A DNA stretch of 64,000 bases. Origin: Solimonas sp. (lineage in GTDB: Bacteria > Pseudomonadota > Gammaproteobacteria > Nevskiales > Nevskiaceae). The stretch lies in contig JASBRP010000034.1 of assembly GCA_030149365.1 (NCBI GenBank), forward strand, positions 1 to 64,000, read 5' to 3'. The notes under the pieces were generated by a model. It worked only from the letters and a program-made list of their open reading frames with translations. It was not told where the DNA came from and did no database searches. Shown piece by piece: positions 1 to 8,161 of the stretch (within the stretch, counting starts at the first letter, position 1; each line of letters starts with the position of its first letter). A program made the position numbers and the translations under genes.

Positions 1-43
1 CGTTGGCCGCGAAGTGTCCATCGCGGCCAACGGCCGCTCCTAC
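1..43. repeat. REP-like palindrome, cut by the window edge
   Basis: Bases 1-12 and 21-32 form a perfect 12-nt inverted repeat with an 8-nt loop. The following bases to 43, read on the minus strand, give GTAGGAGCGGCCGTTGGCC, the end of a common extragenic repeat of pseudomonads and Xanthomonadales. It lies just downstream of ilvE and may help end that transcript. The element probably continues to the left of the window. Confidence 0.65.
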
Positions 44-53
44 GATGAAGATG

Positions 54-1115
54 TCATATCCGCACGCGCCAGGACGGGTAATCCGCCGCCGCGCCTTCCT
101 GCACGGCCTTGAGCCGCGCGCCCAACTGCGCAGGCAGGCCATTGTCGGGCACCGCGATGTCGCCTTGCGCGGTACCGATACCGGCGATGCGCACGATACG
201 CGAGGCCGTGCCGCAGCCGAAGGCGCAGCCCAGCGTGGCGCTGGCGGCGGCGCTGCGCAGTTCATCCAGGCTCATGGCCTGCTCCACGGCATCAATGCCG
301 GTCTCGCGTGCCAACTGCAGCAGCGAGTCGCGCGTCACGCCGGCCAGGATCGTGCCGTCCAGCGGCGGTGTCAGCAGGCGGTCGCCGATCTGCACGAACA
401 GGTTCATGGTGCCGGCTTCGCCCAGCCAGCGATGCGTCGCGGCATCCAGCCAGATCACGTCGTCATAGCCGCGCTCGCGGGCGCGTAGCAGGCCGGAGAG
501 ACCGGCGGCGTAGTTGGCGCCGGTCTTGGCGGCACCGAGGCCGCCGGGCGCGGCGCGGATCAGCTCGGTTTCGGCCCAGAGGCGCAGCGATTTGGGCAGC
601 GGATCGCTGCTCGGCGTCACCGTCACGCTGTAGCGGTGGCGCGACGCCTGCTTCAGGCCCAGGGCTTCCTCGTCGGCGTGGATCGTGGGACGCAGGTACA
701 GCGAGCCGCGCCCGGCAGGCGGCAGCATCGCCTCGTGGATCTGCACCGCCTGCACGCAACTGCGCAGGAACAGCGCCTCGTCCACGGCCGGCAGGTGCAG
801 GCGCTGCGCACTGGCGTTGAGCCGGCGCAGGTGCATCTCCGGGCGGAACAGGTGGATGCCGCCGTCGGGCGAGCGGTAGGCCTTCATGCCCTCGAACACC
901 GACAGGCCGTACTGCAGGCCGCCAGTGGCGATGGCCAGGCGTGCATCGTCACGTTCCAGCACCTGCGCCGCACTCCAGCCCTCGCCATCGTGATCGCTGA
1001 CGACGAGATAGGGCGCCAGCACCTGGCCGAATCCCAGGGCCTCGGGCGCGGGCCAGTTGAGGGGAAGCGCGGCGCGGGGAAGGGCAGGTTCAAGCTCGGC
1101 TTCGGCAAGTTTCAT
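54..1115 (-). CDS. ilvE: Branched-chain amino acid aminotransferase
   Basis: PLP-dependent fold-type IV transaminase performing the last step of Leu, Ile and Val synthesis in the cytoplasm. The 353-residue protein has the class IV signatures: QYGLSVFEGMKAYR near residues 69-81, LYLRP near 139, the Schiff-base lysine K197 in AAKTGANYA, and LGEAGTMNLF near 231-240. Length and motifs fit the longer, eukaryote-like BCAT type rather than the E. coli IlvE type of about 309 residues. It lies 176 bp downstream of ilvB on the same strand, the gap being filled by a repeat element, so it is probably the second gene of the attenuated ilv transcript. The ATG start is the only sensible one near the conserved N-terminus. 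Confidence 0.93.
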   Translation of the reverse strand: MKLAEAELEPALPRAALPLNWPAPEALGFGQVLAPYLVVSDHDGEGWSAAQVLERDDARLAIATGGLQYGLSVFEGMKAYRSPDGGIHLFRPEMHLRRLNASAQRLHLPAVDEALFLRSCVQAVQIHEAMLPPAGRGSLYLRPTIHADEEALGLKQASRHRYSVTVTPSSDPLPKSLRLWAETELIRAAPGGLGAAKTGANYAAGLSGLLRARERGYDDVIWLDAATHRWLGEAGTMNLFVQIGDRLLTPPLDGTILAGVTRDSLLQLARETGIDAVEQAMSLDELRSAAASATLGCAFGCGTASRIVRIAGIGTAQGDIAVPDNGLPAQLGARLKAVQEGAAADYPSWRVRI

Positions 1116-1153
1116 GGCGGCTCTCGGGTTTGTCGGTCGAATTTAAAAGGGAA

Positions 1154-1278
1154 CCGTTCACACCGAGTAGCGCCGCGAAGCGTCGCGTATCGAGGTGCGC
1201 GCGTGCCTCGATACGCCACGCTCCCCTCGATACACCGCTTCGCGGTGCTCGGGGAACGAGGCTACTCGGCATGAACGG
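1154..1278. repeat. Dispersed palindromic repeat between ilvB and ilvE
   Basis: A 125-bp element bounded by CCGTTCA and TGAACGG. Inside the ends the arms CCGAGTAG and CTACTCGG also pair, and the centre contains several copies of the TATCGAGG/CCTCGATA unit in both orientations. I know similar elements as intergenic repeats in Xanthomonas and Stenotrophomonas. It can fold into a long hairpin in the ilv mRNA and may alter ilvE expression or mRNA decay. Confidence 0.7.
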
Positions 1279-1291
1279 ATAGAGTGTGCTT

Positions 1292-2950
1292 TCAATGGAT
1301 CACTTCCGTATTCGCGGCCCCCGGCGCTACCATCGGCAGCACCAGCTCCTCGGCCTGGATCGGCGCGCGGATCAGCACCGGGCCGGGGCGGGCGAAGGCG
1401 GCGCGCAGGGCGCGCTCGGGGTCGTGGGCAATGGCCAGGTCATAGGCCGGCACGCCGAAGGCCTCGGCGATGGCGGTCAGGGACGGCGGCTGCGCATACA
1501 GCGAGCCACTGAAGCGCGACTGGTAGAACAGCTGCTGTTGCTGGCGCACCATGCCCAGCGCGGCGTTGTCCATCACCACGATCTTCACGTCCAGCTGCAG
1601 CTCGGCCAGTGTCGCCAGCTCCTGGATGTTCATCATCAGGCTGCCGTCGCCGGTGAAGCACACCACCGGCGTGCGCGGCAGCGCCAGCGCGGCCCCGATG
1701 GCGGCCGGCAGGCCGAAGCCCATCGTGCCCAGACCGCCGGAGGTCAGCCAGCGTTCCGGCCGCGAGAAGGGGTAGCTCTGCGCCACCCACATCTGGTGCT
1801 GGCCCACGTCGGTGGTGATGGCGGCCTCCGGCCCGGCGATGCGGCCCACGGCCTGGATCAGGCCATAGGGGCGGCGCGCATCGTCCGCGCCCGGCAGCAG
1901 CAGCGGCAGCTCGCGACGCAGCTCGCCCACGCGCGCCAGCCACCCGGTGCGCAGCATCGGCTGCACGGCCTGCTCCAGGGCTTCCAGCGCGTAGCCGGCG
2001 TCGGCGCAGATCGCCAGTTCCGCGCGGCGGATCTTGTGCAGTTCGCGCGGGTCGGCGTCGATATGGATCACCTGCGCGTTGGGCGCAAAGCGGTCCACGC
2101 GGCCGGTGGCGCGGTCGTCGAAGCGTGCGCCGATCGCGATCATCAGGTCGGCCTCCTCGATCACCTGGTTGGTGTAGCGCGCGCCGTGCATGCCCAGCAT
2201 GCCCAGGGCCAGCGGATGCTCCGGCGGCAGCGTGCCCAGGGCCATCAGCGTGGTGGTGGTCGGCAGGCTGGCGCGCTCGGCCAGGCGCTGCGCCACGGCC
2301 TGCGCGCGGGCCTGCGTCACGCCGCCGCCCAGGTACAGCACCGGCCGCTTCGCCGCCGCGATCATCTGCGCCGCCTGTGCGATCAGCGCGGGATCGGGCC
2401 GGCGCGCGCGGGCCGGCTGCACCGGCTCCGGTATCCAGGCGCCGTGGATGATCTCGGTCTGCACGTCCTTGGGGATGTCCAGCAGCACTGGGCCGGGGCG
2501 GCCGCTCTCGGCCAGCCGGAAGGCTTCCGGCAGCAGTTCCAGCAGCTCGCTGGCGGCGCCCACATGGAAGGCGGCCTTGGTCAGCGGACGCACCATCGGC
2601 ACCGTCGCCACCTCCTGGAAGGCGTCGGTGCCGATCATCCTGCGCGGCACCTGGCCGGCGATGCACACCAGCGGCACGGAATCCATCTTGGCGTCGGCCA
2701 GGGCCGTCACCACGTTGGTCACGCCCGGGCCGGAGGTAGCCAGCACCACGCCGGCGCGGCCGGTGACCCGCGCCAGGCCGTGCGCGATGAAGGCGGCGCC
2801 CTGCTCATGGCGGGCCAGGATGTGGGTCAGCGTCGAATCGGCCAGCGCCCGGTACAGGGGCAGCAGCGCGCCGCCGGGGATGCCCGGCACCAGCGCCACG
2901 CCCTGGCGTTCCAGGAAGCGGGTGATCAGTTGTGCGCCTGTGATGTCCAT
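1292..2950 (-). CDS. ilvB: Acetolactate synthase, large catalytic subunit
   Basis: ThDP-dependent enzyme making acetolactate or acetohydroxybutyrate, the first common step of branched-chain amino acid synthesis. The 552-residue protein has the catalytic glutamate E49 in ARHEQGAAF, the SGPG loop (near 83-86), a central FAD-like domain, and the ThDP/Mg motif beginning GDGSLMMN. I chose the ATG at 2950 because homology begins there; the frame stays open for 31 codons upstream, but that stretch overlaps the attenuator hairpin. The sequence resembles E. coli IlvB in its N-terminal third. No small regulatory subunit (ilvN/ilvM/ilvH) follows: after a repeat element comes ilvE. The small subunit may be elsewhere or absent. 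Confidence 0.94.
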   Translation of the reverse strand: MDITGAQLITRFLERQGVALVPGIPGGALLPLYRALADSTLTHILARHEQGAAFIAHGLARVTGRAGVVLATSGPGVTNVVTALADAKMDSVPLVCIAGQVPRRMIGTDAFQEVATVPMVRPLTKAAFHVGAASELLELLPEAFRLAESGRPGPVLLDIPKDVQTEIIHGAWIPEPVQPARARRPDPALIAQAAQMIAAAKRPVLYLGGGVTQARAQAVAQRLAERASLPTTTTLMALGTLPPEHPLALGMLGMHGARYTNQVIEEADLMIAIGARFDDRATGRVDRFAPNAQVIHIDADPRELHKIRRAELAICADAGYALEALEQAVQPMLRTGWLARVGELRRELPLLLPGADDARRPYGLIQAVGRIAGPEAAITTDVGQHQMWVAQSYPFSRPERWLTSGGLGTMGFGLPAAIGAALALPRTPVVCFTGDGSLMMNIQELATLAELQLDVKIVVMDNAALGMVRQQQQLFYQSRFSGSLYAQPPSLTAIAEAFGVPAYDLAIAHDPERALRAAFARPGPVLIRAPIQAEELVLPMVAPGAANTEVIH

Positions 2951-2989
2951 GTCGTTCGGTCCTGTGGTGGACCCCGACGACTCGATACC

Positions 2990-3035
2990 GGCGCTAAAAG
3001 CAGAAAACCCCCGCCGGTATCGCGCCGGCGGGGGT
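2990..3035 (-). terminator. Attenuator terminator of the ilv operon
   Basis: Read on the minus strand, 11-nt arms ACCCCCGCCGG and its complement (3025-3035 and 3007-3017) flank a 7-nt loop and are followed by a T-rich run (TTTTCTGCTTTT). This intrinsic terminator stands 22 nt after the leader-peptide stop and about 40 nt before the ilvB start. That is the arrangement expected for ribosome-mediated attenuation: stalling at Ile/Leu/Val codons would favour an antiterminator. I did not define the competing fold. Confidence 0.8.
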
Positions 3036-3057
3036 CTGTTCAATGCGTGCAGATCCC

Positions 3058-3120
3058 CTACGGCGCGTCGGTAACGACGACCGCTACAAGGGCAATAATG
3101 ATCTGCTGGATGCTGTTCAT
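3058..3120 (-). CDS. ilv operon leader peptide (attenuation)
   Basis: A 20-codon reading frame, MNSIQQIIIALVAVVVTDAP. It contains three consecutive Ile codons, a Leu and four Val codons (three of them consecutive), so 9 of its 20 residues are branched-chain amino acids. It ends 22 nt before an intrinsic terminator and 107 nt before ilvB, the classical layout of ilvGMEDA/ilvBN leader peptides. A promoter-like pair lies directly upstream and there is no Shine-Dalgarno sequence, so the peptide may be translated from a leaderless mRNA. Function is inferred from composition and position; the peptide itself has no known activity. Confidence 0.87.
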   Translation of the reverse strand: MNSIQQIIIALVAVVVTDAP

Positions 3121-3129
3121 GCGGCGCGC

Positions 3130-3159
3130 AGTGTAGGGCCGGGCAGGGTTTTTCGGCAA
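3130..3159 (-). promoter_or_regulatory. Putative sigma-70 promoter of the ilv leader
   Basis: On the minus strand TTGCCG (3154-3159) and TACACT (3130-3135) are separated by 18 nt, each matching the consensus at 4 of 6 positions. Transcription would begin near 3123, only about three bases before the leader-peptide ATG. Confidence 0.5.
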
Positions 3160-3169
3160 GTCGGGCCGA

Positions 3170-4030
3170 TCAGCGGCCGGCCGAACGGTGGTGGCGATAG
3201 CTGTACTGCAGCTGCCGCGACAGGGCCGGCAGGTCCAGTTCATGGTCGCGTGCCAGGCGCTCGGCGCGCTCGCGGATCGCCAGCCAGTCGGGTGGGCGCT
3301 GCGGGTTGTTGGTGGCGAACACCACGCGGTTGCCCAGGCCCTTGACCTCCACCGACATGACCGCGCCGAAGATCTCGCCGAGCATGCGCTGCAGCTCGTT
3401 GATGCGTGTCGCCGGGCCCAGCAGGTTCACCGCCACGATGGCCTCGCGGTGCAGGCGTGCCTGCAGGCTGCGGTAGAAGCTTTCCTCGCACAGCGCCTCG
3501 ACGGTGCCGGTGTGGTCGCAGCCGTCGATCAGCACCACGTCGGCACGTTCGCGGGTGGAGGCGAACCAGTCCACCGCATCGGCATGGACGATGCGCGTGC
3601 GCTCGTCCTGCGGCGGCAGCTGGAACCACTCGCCGAAGGCGATCACGTCGGCGTCGATCTCCAGCGTCGTCACCCGGGTCTGCGGCAGGTGGCGGTAGCA
3701 GTAGCGCGTCAGCGAGCCGCCGCCCAGGCCGACGATCACCACGTGCTGCGGCTGTGGCTGCCACAGCAGGAAGCCCATCATCTTGCGCGTGTAGGCGAAG
3801 GACAGCGTGTTGGGTGTGCGCAGGTCGATCTGGCTCTGCACGTAGCGAAGATTGAAGTGCAGGCGCCGCGACTCGCCATCGTCGAACAGGAAGGGCTTGC
3901 CGTACTCGTCGTCGCGCAGCTGGCGACGCAGTTCCGGAATATCCGCATCCGGCGGTTCGAGCAGGCGGATCACGCCCTTTTCCGACAGGAAGCGGGCGGA
4001 GAGCTCGTGCCACTGCAGGGTCTTGCTCAA
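3170..4030 (-). CDS. Spermidine synthase-like protein (SpeE-type Rossmann fold)
   Basis: A 286-residue protein with the polyamine-synthase/methyltransferase core: HVVIVGLGGGSLTRYCYR at about residues 97-114 binds the nucleoside, TLEID follows strand 2, and DVVLIDGCDH marks the active-site region near 165-175. Family members transfer aminopropyl groups to putrescine, but many SpeE paralogues have unknown substrates. The usual active-site DxxxP sequence is not clearly seen, so I do not call it speE. The start used is a TTG; no in-frame ATG occurs near the N-terminus and upstream codons read into unconserved sequence. It ends just before the ilv leader promoter and is probably transcribed separately. 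Confidence 0.75.
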   Translation of the reverse strand: MSKTLQWHELSARFLSEKGVIRLLEPPDADIPELRRQLRDDEYGKPFLFDDGESRRLHFNLRYVQSQIDLRTPNTLSFAYTRKMMGFLLWQPQPQHVVIVGLGGGSLTRYCYRHLPQTRVTTLEIDADVIAFGEWFQLPPQDERTRIVHADAVDWFASTRERADVVLIDGCDHTGTVEALCEESFYRSLQARLHREAIVAVNLLGPATRINELQRMLGEIFGAVMSVEVKGLGNRVVFATNNPQRPPDWLAIRERAERLARDHELDLPALSRQLQYSYRHHRSAGR

Positions 4031-4207
4031 GCGGTCAGGAAGCAGAAGAGGCCTGTTCGAAGCATAGCAGAGGGTTTTTACGTCCTTTACCGGGTCGTTG
4101 GGGGACGTTCAGGAGCAATTCATCCGAACGGCCGAGTCCGCCCGTTCGAGGAGGGTTCAGGCATGCCTTGCTAAGGTGATTCCGTAGTCGTGAAAAGAGT
4201 CTTTGCC

Positions 4208-4378
4208 ATGTCACCCGCCGAACAGCCGTCGAGCCGCACCGTATCCCTGGACCGGGTACGCCGCGCCCGCGCCACACCGGCCCCCGCCGCCTCGGAAGCC
4301 CTGCAGCCGTTCTGCGGGTTTGCCGCTGCCATGGCGGAGCTGGCACGCCAGTCCGACCAGCGCCGCAGCCGCCGCTGA
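4208..4378 (+). CDS. Small hypothetical protein, Ala/Arg-rich
   Basis: A 56-codon frame starting MSPAEQPSSRTVSL and ending in a basic QRRSRR tail. A GTG 18 nt upstream (4190) could add six residues. It has no signal peptide, membrane segment or motif I recognise. It lies between the divergent SpeE-like gene and the thioesterase gene, and its composition is like other GC-rich spurious frames, so it is only a possible gene. Confidence 0.25.
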   Translation: MSPAEQPSSRTVSLDRVRRARATPAPAASEALQPFCGFAAAMAELARQSDQRRSRR

Positions 4379-4456
4379 GGCCGGTTTCCGGACCCTGGGA
4401 GCGCCGCCCCGCAGCGCCCGCCTACAATGGCGCATTCCAACCTTGAGGACGCGGCA

Positions 4457-4858
4457 ATGAGCGACGAACTGAAGAACCCCACGCGCCAGACCCTGGCCAG
4501 TACTCTGGACATGGACATCGTCGAGATGACCAAGGAGCGCGTCGTGGCCCGCATGCCGGTGGGCCCCAAGGTGCACCAGCCCTTCGGCCTGCTGCACGGC
4601 GGCGCCTCCGTGGCCCTGGCCGAGACGGTGGCCTCCATCGGCGGCTGGATGAACGTGGATCGCGAGAAGGAAGGCGTGGTGGGCCTGGAGATCAACGCCA
4701 ACCACCTGCGCGGCAAGCGCGACGGCGTGGTCACCGCGGTGGCGACGCCGGTGCATGTCGGCCGCAAGACCCAGGTCTGGGAAATCCGCATCAGCGACGA
4801 GCAGGACAAGCTGGTCTGCCTGTCGCGCTGCACGCTGGCGGTGGTGCCGGCTCCCTGA
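4457..4858 (+). CDS. Hotdog-fold thioesterase (PaaI/MenI/EntH type)
   Basis: A 133-residue single hotdog domain, the normal length for PaaI/YdiI-type acyl-CoA thioesterases. The core signature FGLLHGGASVALAETVAS at about residues 41-58 holds the conserved His-Gly-Gly turn and the catalytic Glu on the long helix; NANHLR and VGRKTQVWEI match the later strands. Substrate class (hydroxybenzoyl-CoA, DHNA-CoA or phenylacetyl-CoA-like) cannot be told from sequence. I start at 4457 because GAGGA sits 7 nt upstream; a longer frame starts at 4427. A TACAAT -10-like hexamer lies at 4423-4428. Confidence 0.87.
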   Translation: MSDELKNPTRQTLASTLDMDIVEMTKERVVARMPVGPKVHQPFGLLHGGASVALAETVASIGGWMNVDREKEGVVGLEINANHLRGKRDGVVTAVATPVHVGRKTQVWEIRISDEQDKLVCLSRCTLAVVPAP

Positions 4859-4960
4859 GGGGCGTCTGGGACCGTTTGAGAACTGCTGCGCAGACGGCCC
4901 CGTCGCCTTGGCGCAATCTGCCGCCCGCAACATCCGGCGAATCACCCAAGGGGGAGTGTC

Positions 4961-5440
4961 ATGCGCAAGCAGTGGACGATGGCGATGCTGGTCCTGGTAG
5001 CGAGCACGGCCGTGATGGCCGAGCCCCGCGAGGGCAAGTGGGAATACACCAGCACCATGAAGATGGAGGGTGGGGCGGCCATGCCCCAGGCGCCGCAGTT
5101 GCCTCCCGGCACCAAGCTGCCCCCGGGCGTGCAACTGCCGCAGTTCGGCCCCAAGGGCATGACCATGAAGCACAGCAGCTGCCTGACCAAGGATGACCTG
5201 GTGCCCAAGGACAAGGGTGGCGATTGCACCGTGACCAAGTTCGACCGCAAGGGCGACACGGTGACCTGGGCCGCCACCTGCAACACGCCCAAGGGCAAGG
5301 CGCTGGGCCAGGGCACGGCGACCTACACCGAGACCACGATGACCTCCACCATGACCTCGAACATCGACGACCAGGAGATGGGTAAGGTCAGGATGAAGCA
5401 GGAGATGACCGGCCGTTACGTCGGCCCCTGCGACACGTAG
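4961..5440 (+). CDS. DUF3617 family periplasmic protein
   Basis: A 159-residue protein with a signal peptide (basic MRKQ start, hydrophobic core, cut after about residue 20 at VMA-EP). The mature part opens REGKWEYTSTMKM, the typical DUF3617 opening in which a beta-strand says the compound gives a response 'G-x-W'. Two cysteines near SSCLTKDD and GGDCTV, and a third pair at ATCN and GPCD, suggest two disulfides. A Pro-rich insert (about residues 42-66) separates the first strands. The family's function is unknown. A GGGGGAG ribosome-binding site precedes the ATG, and the gene ends just before a REP palindrome. Confidence 0.8.
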   Translation: MRKQWTMAMLVLVASTAVMAEPREGKWEYTSTMKMEGGAAMPQAPQLPPGTKLPPGVQLPQFGPKGMTMKHSSCLTKDDLVPKDKGGDCTVTKFDRKGDTVTWAATCNTPKGKALGQGTATYTETTMTSTMTSNIDDQEMGKVRMKQEMTGRYVGPCDT

Positions 5441-5447
5441 TAAGCTC

Positions 5448-5516
5448 GTGGGAGCGGCTTCAGCCGCGATGGGCCGGTTGTATCAGGCGACCCATCGCGG
5501 CTGAAGCCGCTCCCAC
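5448..5516. repeat. REP element with perfect 26-nt inverted arms
   Basis: Arms at 5448-5473 and 5491-5516 begin GTGGGAGCGGCTTCAGCC and are exact reverse complements with a 17-nt loop. It lies between the convergent ends of the DUF3617 gene and the serine hydrolase gene. The sequence is a well-known extragenic palindrome of pseudomonads and Xanthomonadales and may act as a bidirectional terminator or mRNA stabiliser. Confidence 0.9.
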
Positions 5517-5522
5517 TCTGTT

Positions 5523-6779
5523 TTATTGCGTCACCGGACATGCAGAGCCGATGGCGCCCACCAGCTGCGCCGCGCCCAGCAGGCCGGAGGGCGACAGCGA
5601 CTTGCCGGTGTTGAGCAGTGCCACCGAGATGTCGCGCGCCGGGTCGGCCCAGCAGATCACGGTCATGAAGCCGATGTGGCCGTAGGCACGGCCGCTGTTG
5701 AGGCCGTAGAGCCCCACCGGATCGCTGCCCAGCATGAAGCCGGCGGAGAAGGGCATGGGGATGCCCAGCGTGCGGTCGAACTGCCAGCTGCGGCCCACGC
5801 GCGCGGTCATCTCGCGCACGGTCTCGGGCTTGAACAGCTGGCGGCCGTTGTAGCGGCCGCCGTTGAGCAGCATCTGGAACACGCGGCTGGTCTCGTCCGC
5901 CGTCGCCCAGATGTTGCCGGCCGGCACCACCGCGTTGTAGAAGGCCTCGGCATTGGAGGCCTCCACCGCCGCGCTGAAGGGCACGCCCAGCACCTGCTTC
6001 GCCATGCGTGTCAGCGGCCAGACCGGCGGGATGCCGGTGCAGGCGTTGCGCGGTGCCAGGTGGCGGTGCTCGCGCGCCAGGCCATAGGTCATGTAGCGAC
6101 AATCCAGTGGCTCGGCGATCCACTCGCGCAGCAGCTCCGGCAGCTCGCGCCCGGTGATGCGGCGCAGCAGTTCACCCACGATGAAGCCGGCGGTCAGCGC
6201 GTGGTAGGCCTGCTTGTCGAAGTCCGGATCGAAGGGCTTGGCCTCGCACAGCAGGCGCACGATCTCGTCCCATTCGAGCAGCAGCTCCGGCTTGGGGTCG
6301 ATGTGCGGGATGTCCGGGATACCGGCGCGGTGGCCCAGCAGCTGGCGCACGGTGACGCGGCCCTTGCCGCACTGCGCGAACTCCGGGATGAAGTCGGCGA
6401 TGCGGTCCTCGAGCTGCAGCTGGCCCTGCTCGATCAGCTTGTGCAGCAGCAGCGCCGAGATCGCCTTGGAGGCGGAGAACAGGCAGATCGGCGAGTCGGG
6501 CTGCAGCGGCACCAACGGGCTGCTGTCGCCCGGCGTGTTGCCGGACACGGCGCCCAGCGCGCGCTTCATCACGATGCGCCCATGGCGGCGGATCACCAGC
6601 GTGATCGCCGGCTGCAGGCCGCCGCGGTAGAGCGATTCCACGGCGCGCCAGATGCGGCGCACGCCGTCCGTGCTCATGCCGACATCCTGCGGCCGGCACT
6701 CCGCGTCGTGGTCGATGGTGGTCAGGCCATGCAGGCTCTGCGGTACCGCGATGCGCCCTGGGCGCGTGAACATCAGCAT
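5523..6779 (-). CDS. Serine beta-lactamase-like hydrolase (class C / family VIII esterase)
   Basis: A 418-residue protein of the beta-lactamase-related serine hydrolase family. The nucleophile motif SxxK is SASK (S102-K105) and is followed by a helix AISALLLHKL as in EstB-type esterases; GHRAGIPDIP and the later GGRYNGRQLF match conserved family loops. The second motif is a YHA-type tyrosine rather than the penicillinase YxN, which fits a family VIII esterase better than an antibiotic-resistance enzyme. No signal peptide is seen, so it is probably cytoplasmic. The start at 6779 has AGGGGGG directly upstream; an ATG 6 nt later is also possible. It follows the flavoprotein gene with about 64 bp between. 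Confidence 0.8.
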   Translation of the reverse strand: MLMFTRPGRIAVPQSLHGLTTIDHDAECRPQDVGMSTDGVRRIWRAVESLYRGGLQPAITLVIRRHGRIVMKRALGAVSGNTPGDSSPLVPLQPDSPICLFSASKAISALLLHKLIEQGQLQLEDRIADFIPEFAQCGKGRVTVRQLLGHRAGIPDIPHIDPKPELLLEWDEIVRLLCEAKPFDPDFDKQAYHALTAGFIVGELLRRITGRELPELLREWIAEPLDCRYMTYGLAREHRHLAPRNACTGIPPVWPLTRMAKQVLGVPFSAAVEASNAEAFYNAVVPAGNIWATADETSRVFQMLLNGGRYNGRQLFKPETVREMTARVGRSWQFDRTLGIPMPFSAGFMLGSDPVGLYGLNSGRAYGHIGFMTVICWADPARDISVALLNTGKSLSPSGLLGAAQLVGAIGSACPVTQ

Positions 6780-6843
6780 GAGGCCCCCCTGGCCTTGGCT
6801 CTCGCCGCCGTGCCCCCAAGGCACGGCGGTACCTGGTTGCAGC

Positions 6844-8085
6844 TTATGCGGGCAGCAGCGACTTCAGCGGCACCGACTCGTCGGCCAGCACGGCCGGGTC
6901 GATCCGCGCGCGCAGGGCCACCAGCTTCTTGGCGAACATGAAATCCTGCGGGCGGCTCACCGTGTCGGCGGCGATCAGCTGGCCGTCGCCGAGGTAGAAC
7001 GCGGCGAAGGAGCGCGTGGCCGGATCGCCGCGCAGCACGAAGCGGTCGAAGCCGGCGGACAGGCCCACCATCTGCAGCTTGAGATCGTATTGGTCGGACC
7101 AGAACCAGGGCACCATGTCGTAGCGCCGGGGTTGCCCGGCCAGGGCATGCGCGGCGGCGCGGCCCTGTTCCATCGCGTTCTGCACCGACTCCAGCCGCAC
7201 GCGCCGACCATAGTGGAGGTTCGGGTGATTGGTGCAATCGCCGGCCGCGACGATGTCCGGATCCGAGGTCTGCGTGAACTCGTCCACCACGATGCCGTTG
7301 TCCACGGCCAGGCCCGCGGCCTGCGCCAGCTCCACGTTGGCGATCAGGCCGATGCCCGCCACCACGAAATCCGCCTCGATGCGCGTGCCGTCGCCCAGCC
7401 GCACGTGGGTCACGCGCTCATCACCCTCCAGGGCAGTGATCTGTATGCCGGTGCGCAGGTCCACGCCGGCATCGCGGTGCGCCTTCTCGTAGAACTCCGA
7501 AAGCTCCGGCACCGTCACGCGTGCCAGCACGCGCGGCAGGCTCTCCAGCACCGTGACCTTGAGCCCCAGCTTGACCGCCACGGCGGCCACCTCCAGCCCG
7601 ATATAACCACCGCCGACGATCACGGCACGCTTGCCCGGCTGGCAATGCGAGCGGATCGCCTCGACATCGGCGATCGAGCGCAGCGGGTAGACGTTGGGCC
7701 TGTCGGCGCCAGGCAGCGTCAGCAGGCGCGCGCGGCCACCGGTAGCCAGGCACAGCTTGGAGTAGGCCAGGCGGCTGCCGTCCGACAGTGTCAGCGTCTT
7801 GCCGGCACGGTCCAGGCTCTCGGCGCGCAGGCCGGTCATCACCTCGATGCCGGCCTTCTCGAGATTGGCCTGCTGCATCACGTAGAGGCTTTCCGCGGCC
7901 ACGCTGCCGGCCAGGTAGGCCTTGGACAGCGGTGGGCGCTTGTAGGGCAGGTGAGCCTCTTCGCCGACGATCACGATGCGGCCCTGGTGGCCGATCTTGC
8001 GCAGCTCGACGGCGGTTTCGGCGCCGGCTTGGCCGGCACCGACGATGACGATGGGGTGCGGGGTGGGATGGGGGGTGTCGCTCAT
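6844..8085 (-). CDS. FAD-dependent ferredoxin/rubredoxin reductase-type oxidoreductase
   Basis: A 413-residue two-dinucleotide-fold flavoprotein. The FAD-binding GxGxxG is IVIVGAGQAGAETAVEL at about residues 12-28, the PPLSKAYLAG motif marks the class of putidaredoxin/rhodocoxin reductases, the NAD(P)H site is RAVIVGGGYIGLEVAA near 146-161, and the second FAD motif is DIVAAGDCTNH. The C-terminal domain with YDLKLQMVG is typical of this class. Partners are usually ferredoxins serving P450 or Rieske oxygenases, but none is encoded nearby, so the electron acceptor is unknown. It lies in a leftward series with the HD-GYP gene before it and the hydrolase after it. Confidence 0.88.
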   Translation of the reverse strand: MSDTPHPTPHPIVIVGAGQAGAETAVELRKIGHQGRIVIVGEEAHLPYKRPPLSKAYLAGSVAAESLYVMQQANLEKAGIEVMTGLRAESLDRAGKTLTLSDGSRLAYSKLCLATGGRARLLTLPGADRPNVYPLRSIADVEAIRSHCQPGKRAVIVGGGYIGLEVAAVAVKLGLKVTVLESLPRVLARVTVPELSEFYEKAHRDAGVDLRTGIQITALEGDERVTHVRLGDGTRIEADFVVAGIGLIANVELAQAAGLAVDNGIVVDEFTQTSDPDIVAAGDCTNHPNLHYGRRVRLESVQNAMEQGRAAAHALAGQPRRYDMVPWFWSDQYDLKLQMVGLSAGFDRFVLRGDPATRSFAAFYLGDGQLIAADTVSRPQDFMFAKKLVALRARIDPAVLADESVPLKSLLPA

Positions 8086-8161
8086 GGTGCAACCGGCGGT
8101 TCGGGGCTGTGCCCGCAGTGTCCGGCAGGGCCGGTGAGGCCTGCATCCGCCGTTTGGGGTA

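Noticed and set aside
4190-4207. GTG at 4190 as start of the small Ala/Arg-rich frame
   Set aside because: No ribosome-binding site before it; the ATG at 4208 is as good, and the whole frame remains doubtful.
5523-6779. Antibiotic-resistance AmpC beta-lactamase
   Set aside because: SxxK is present but there is no signal peptide, and the second motif is not YxN, so a family VIII-like esterase fits better.
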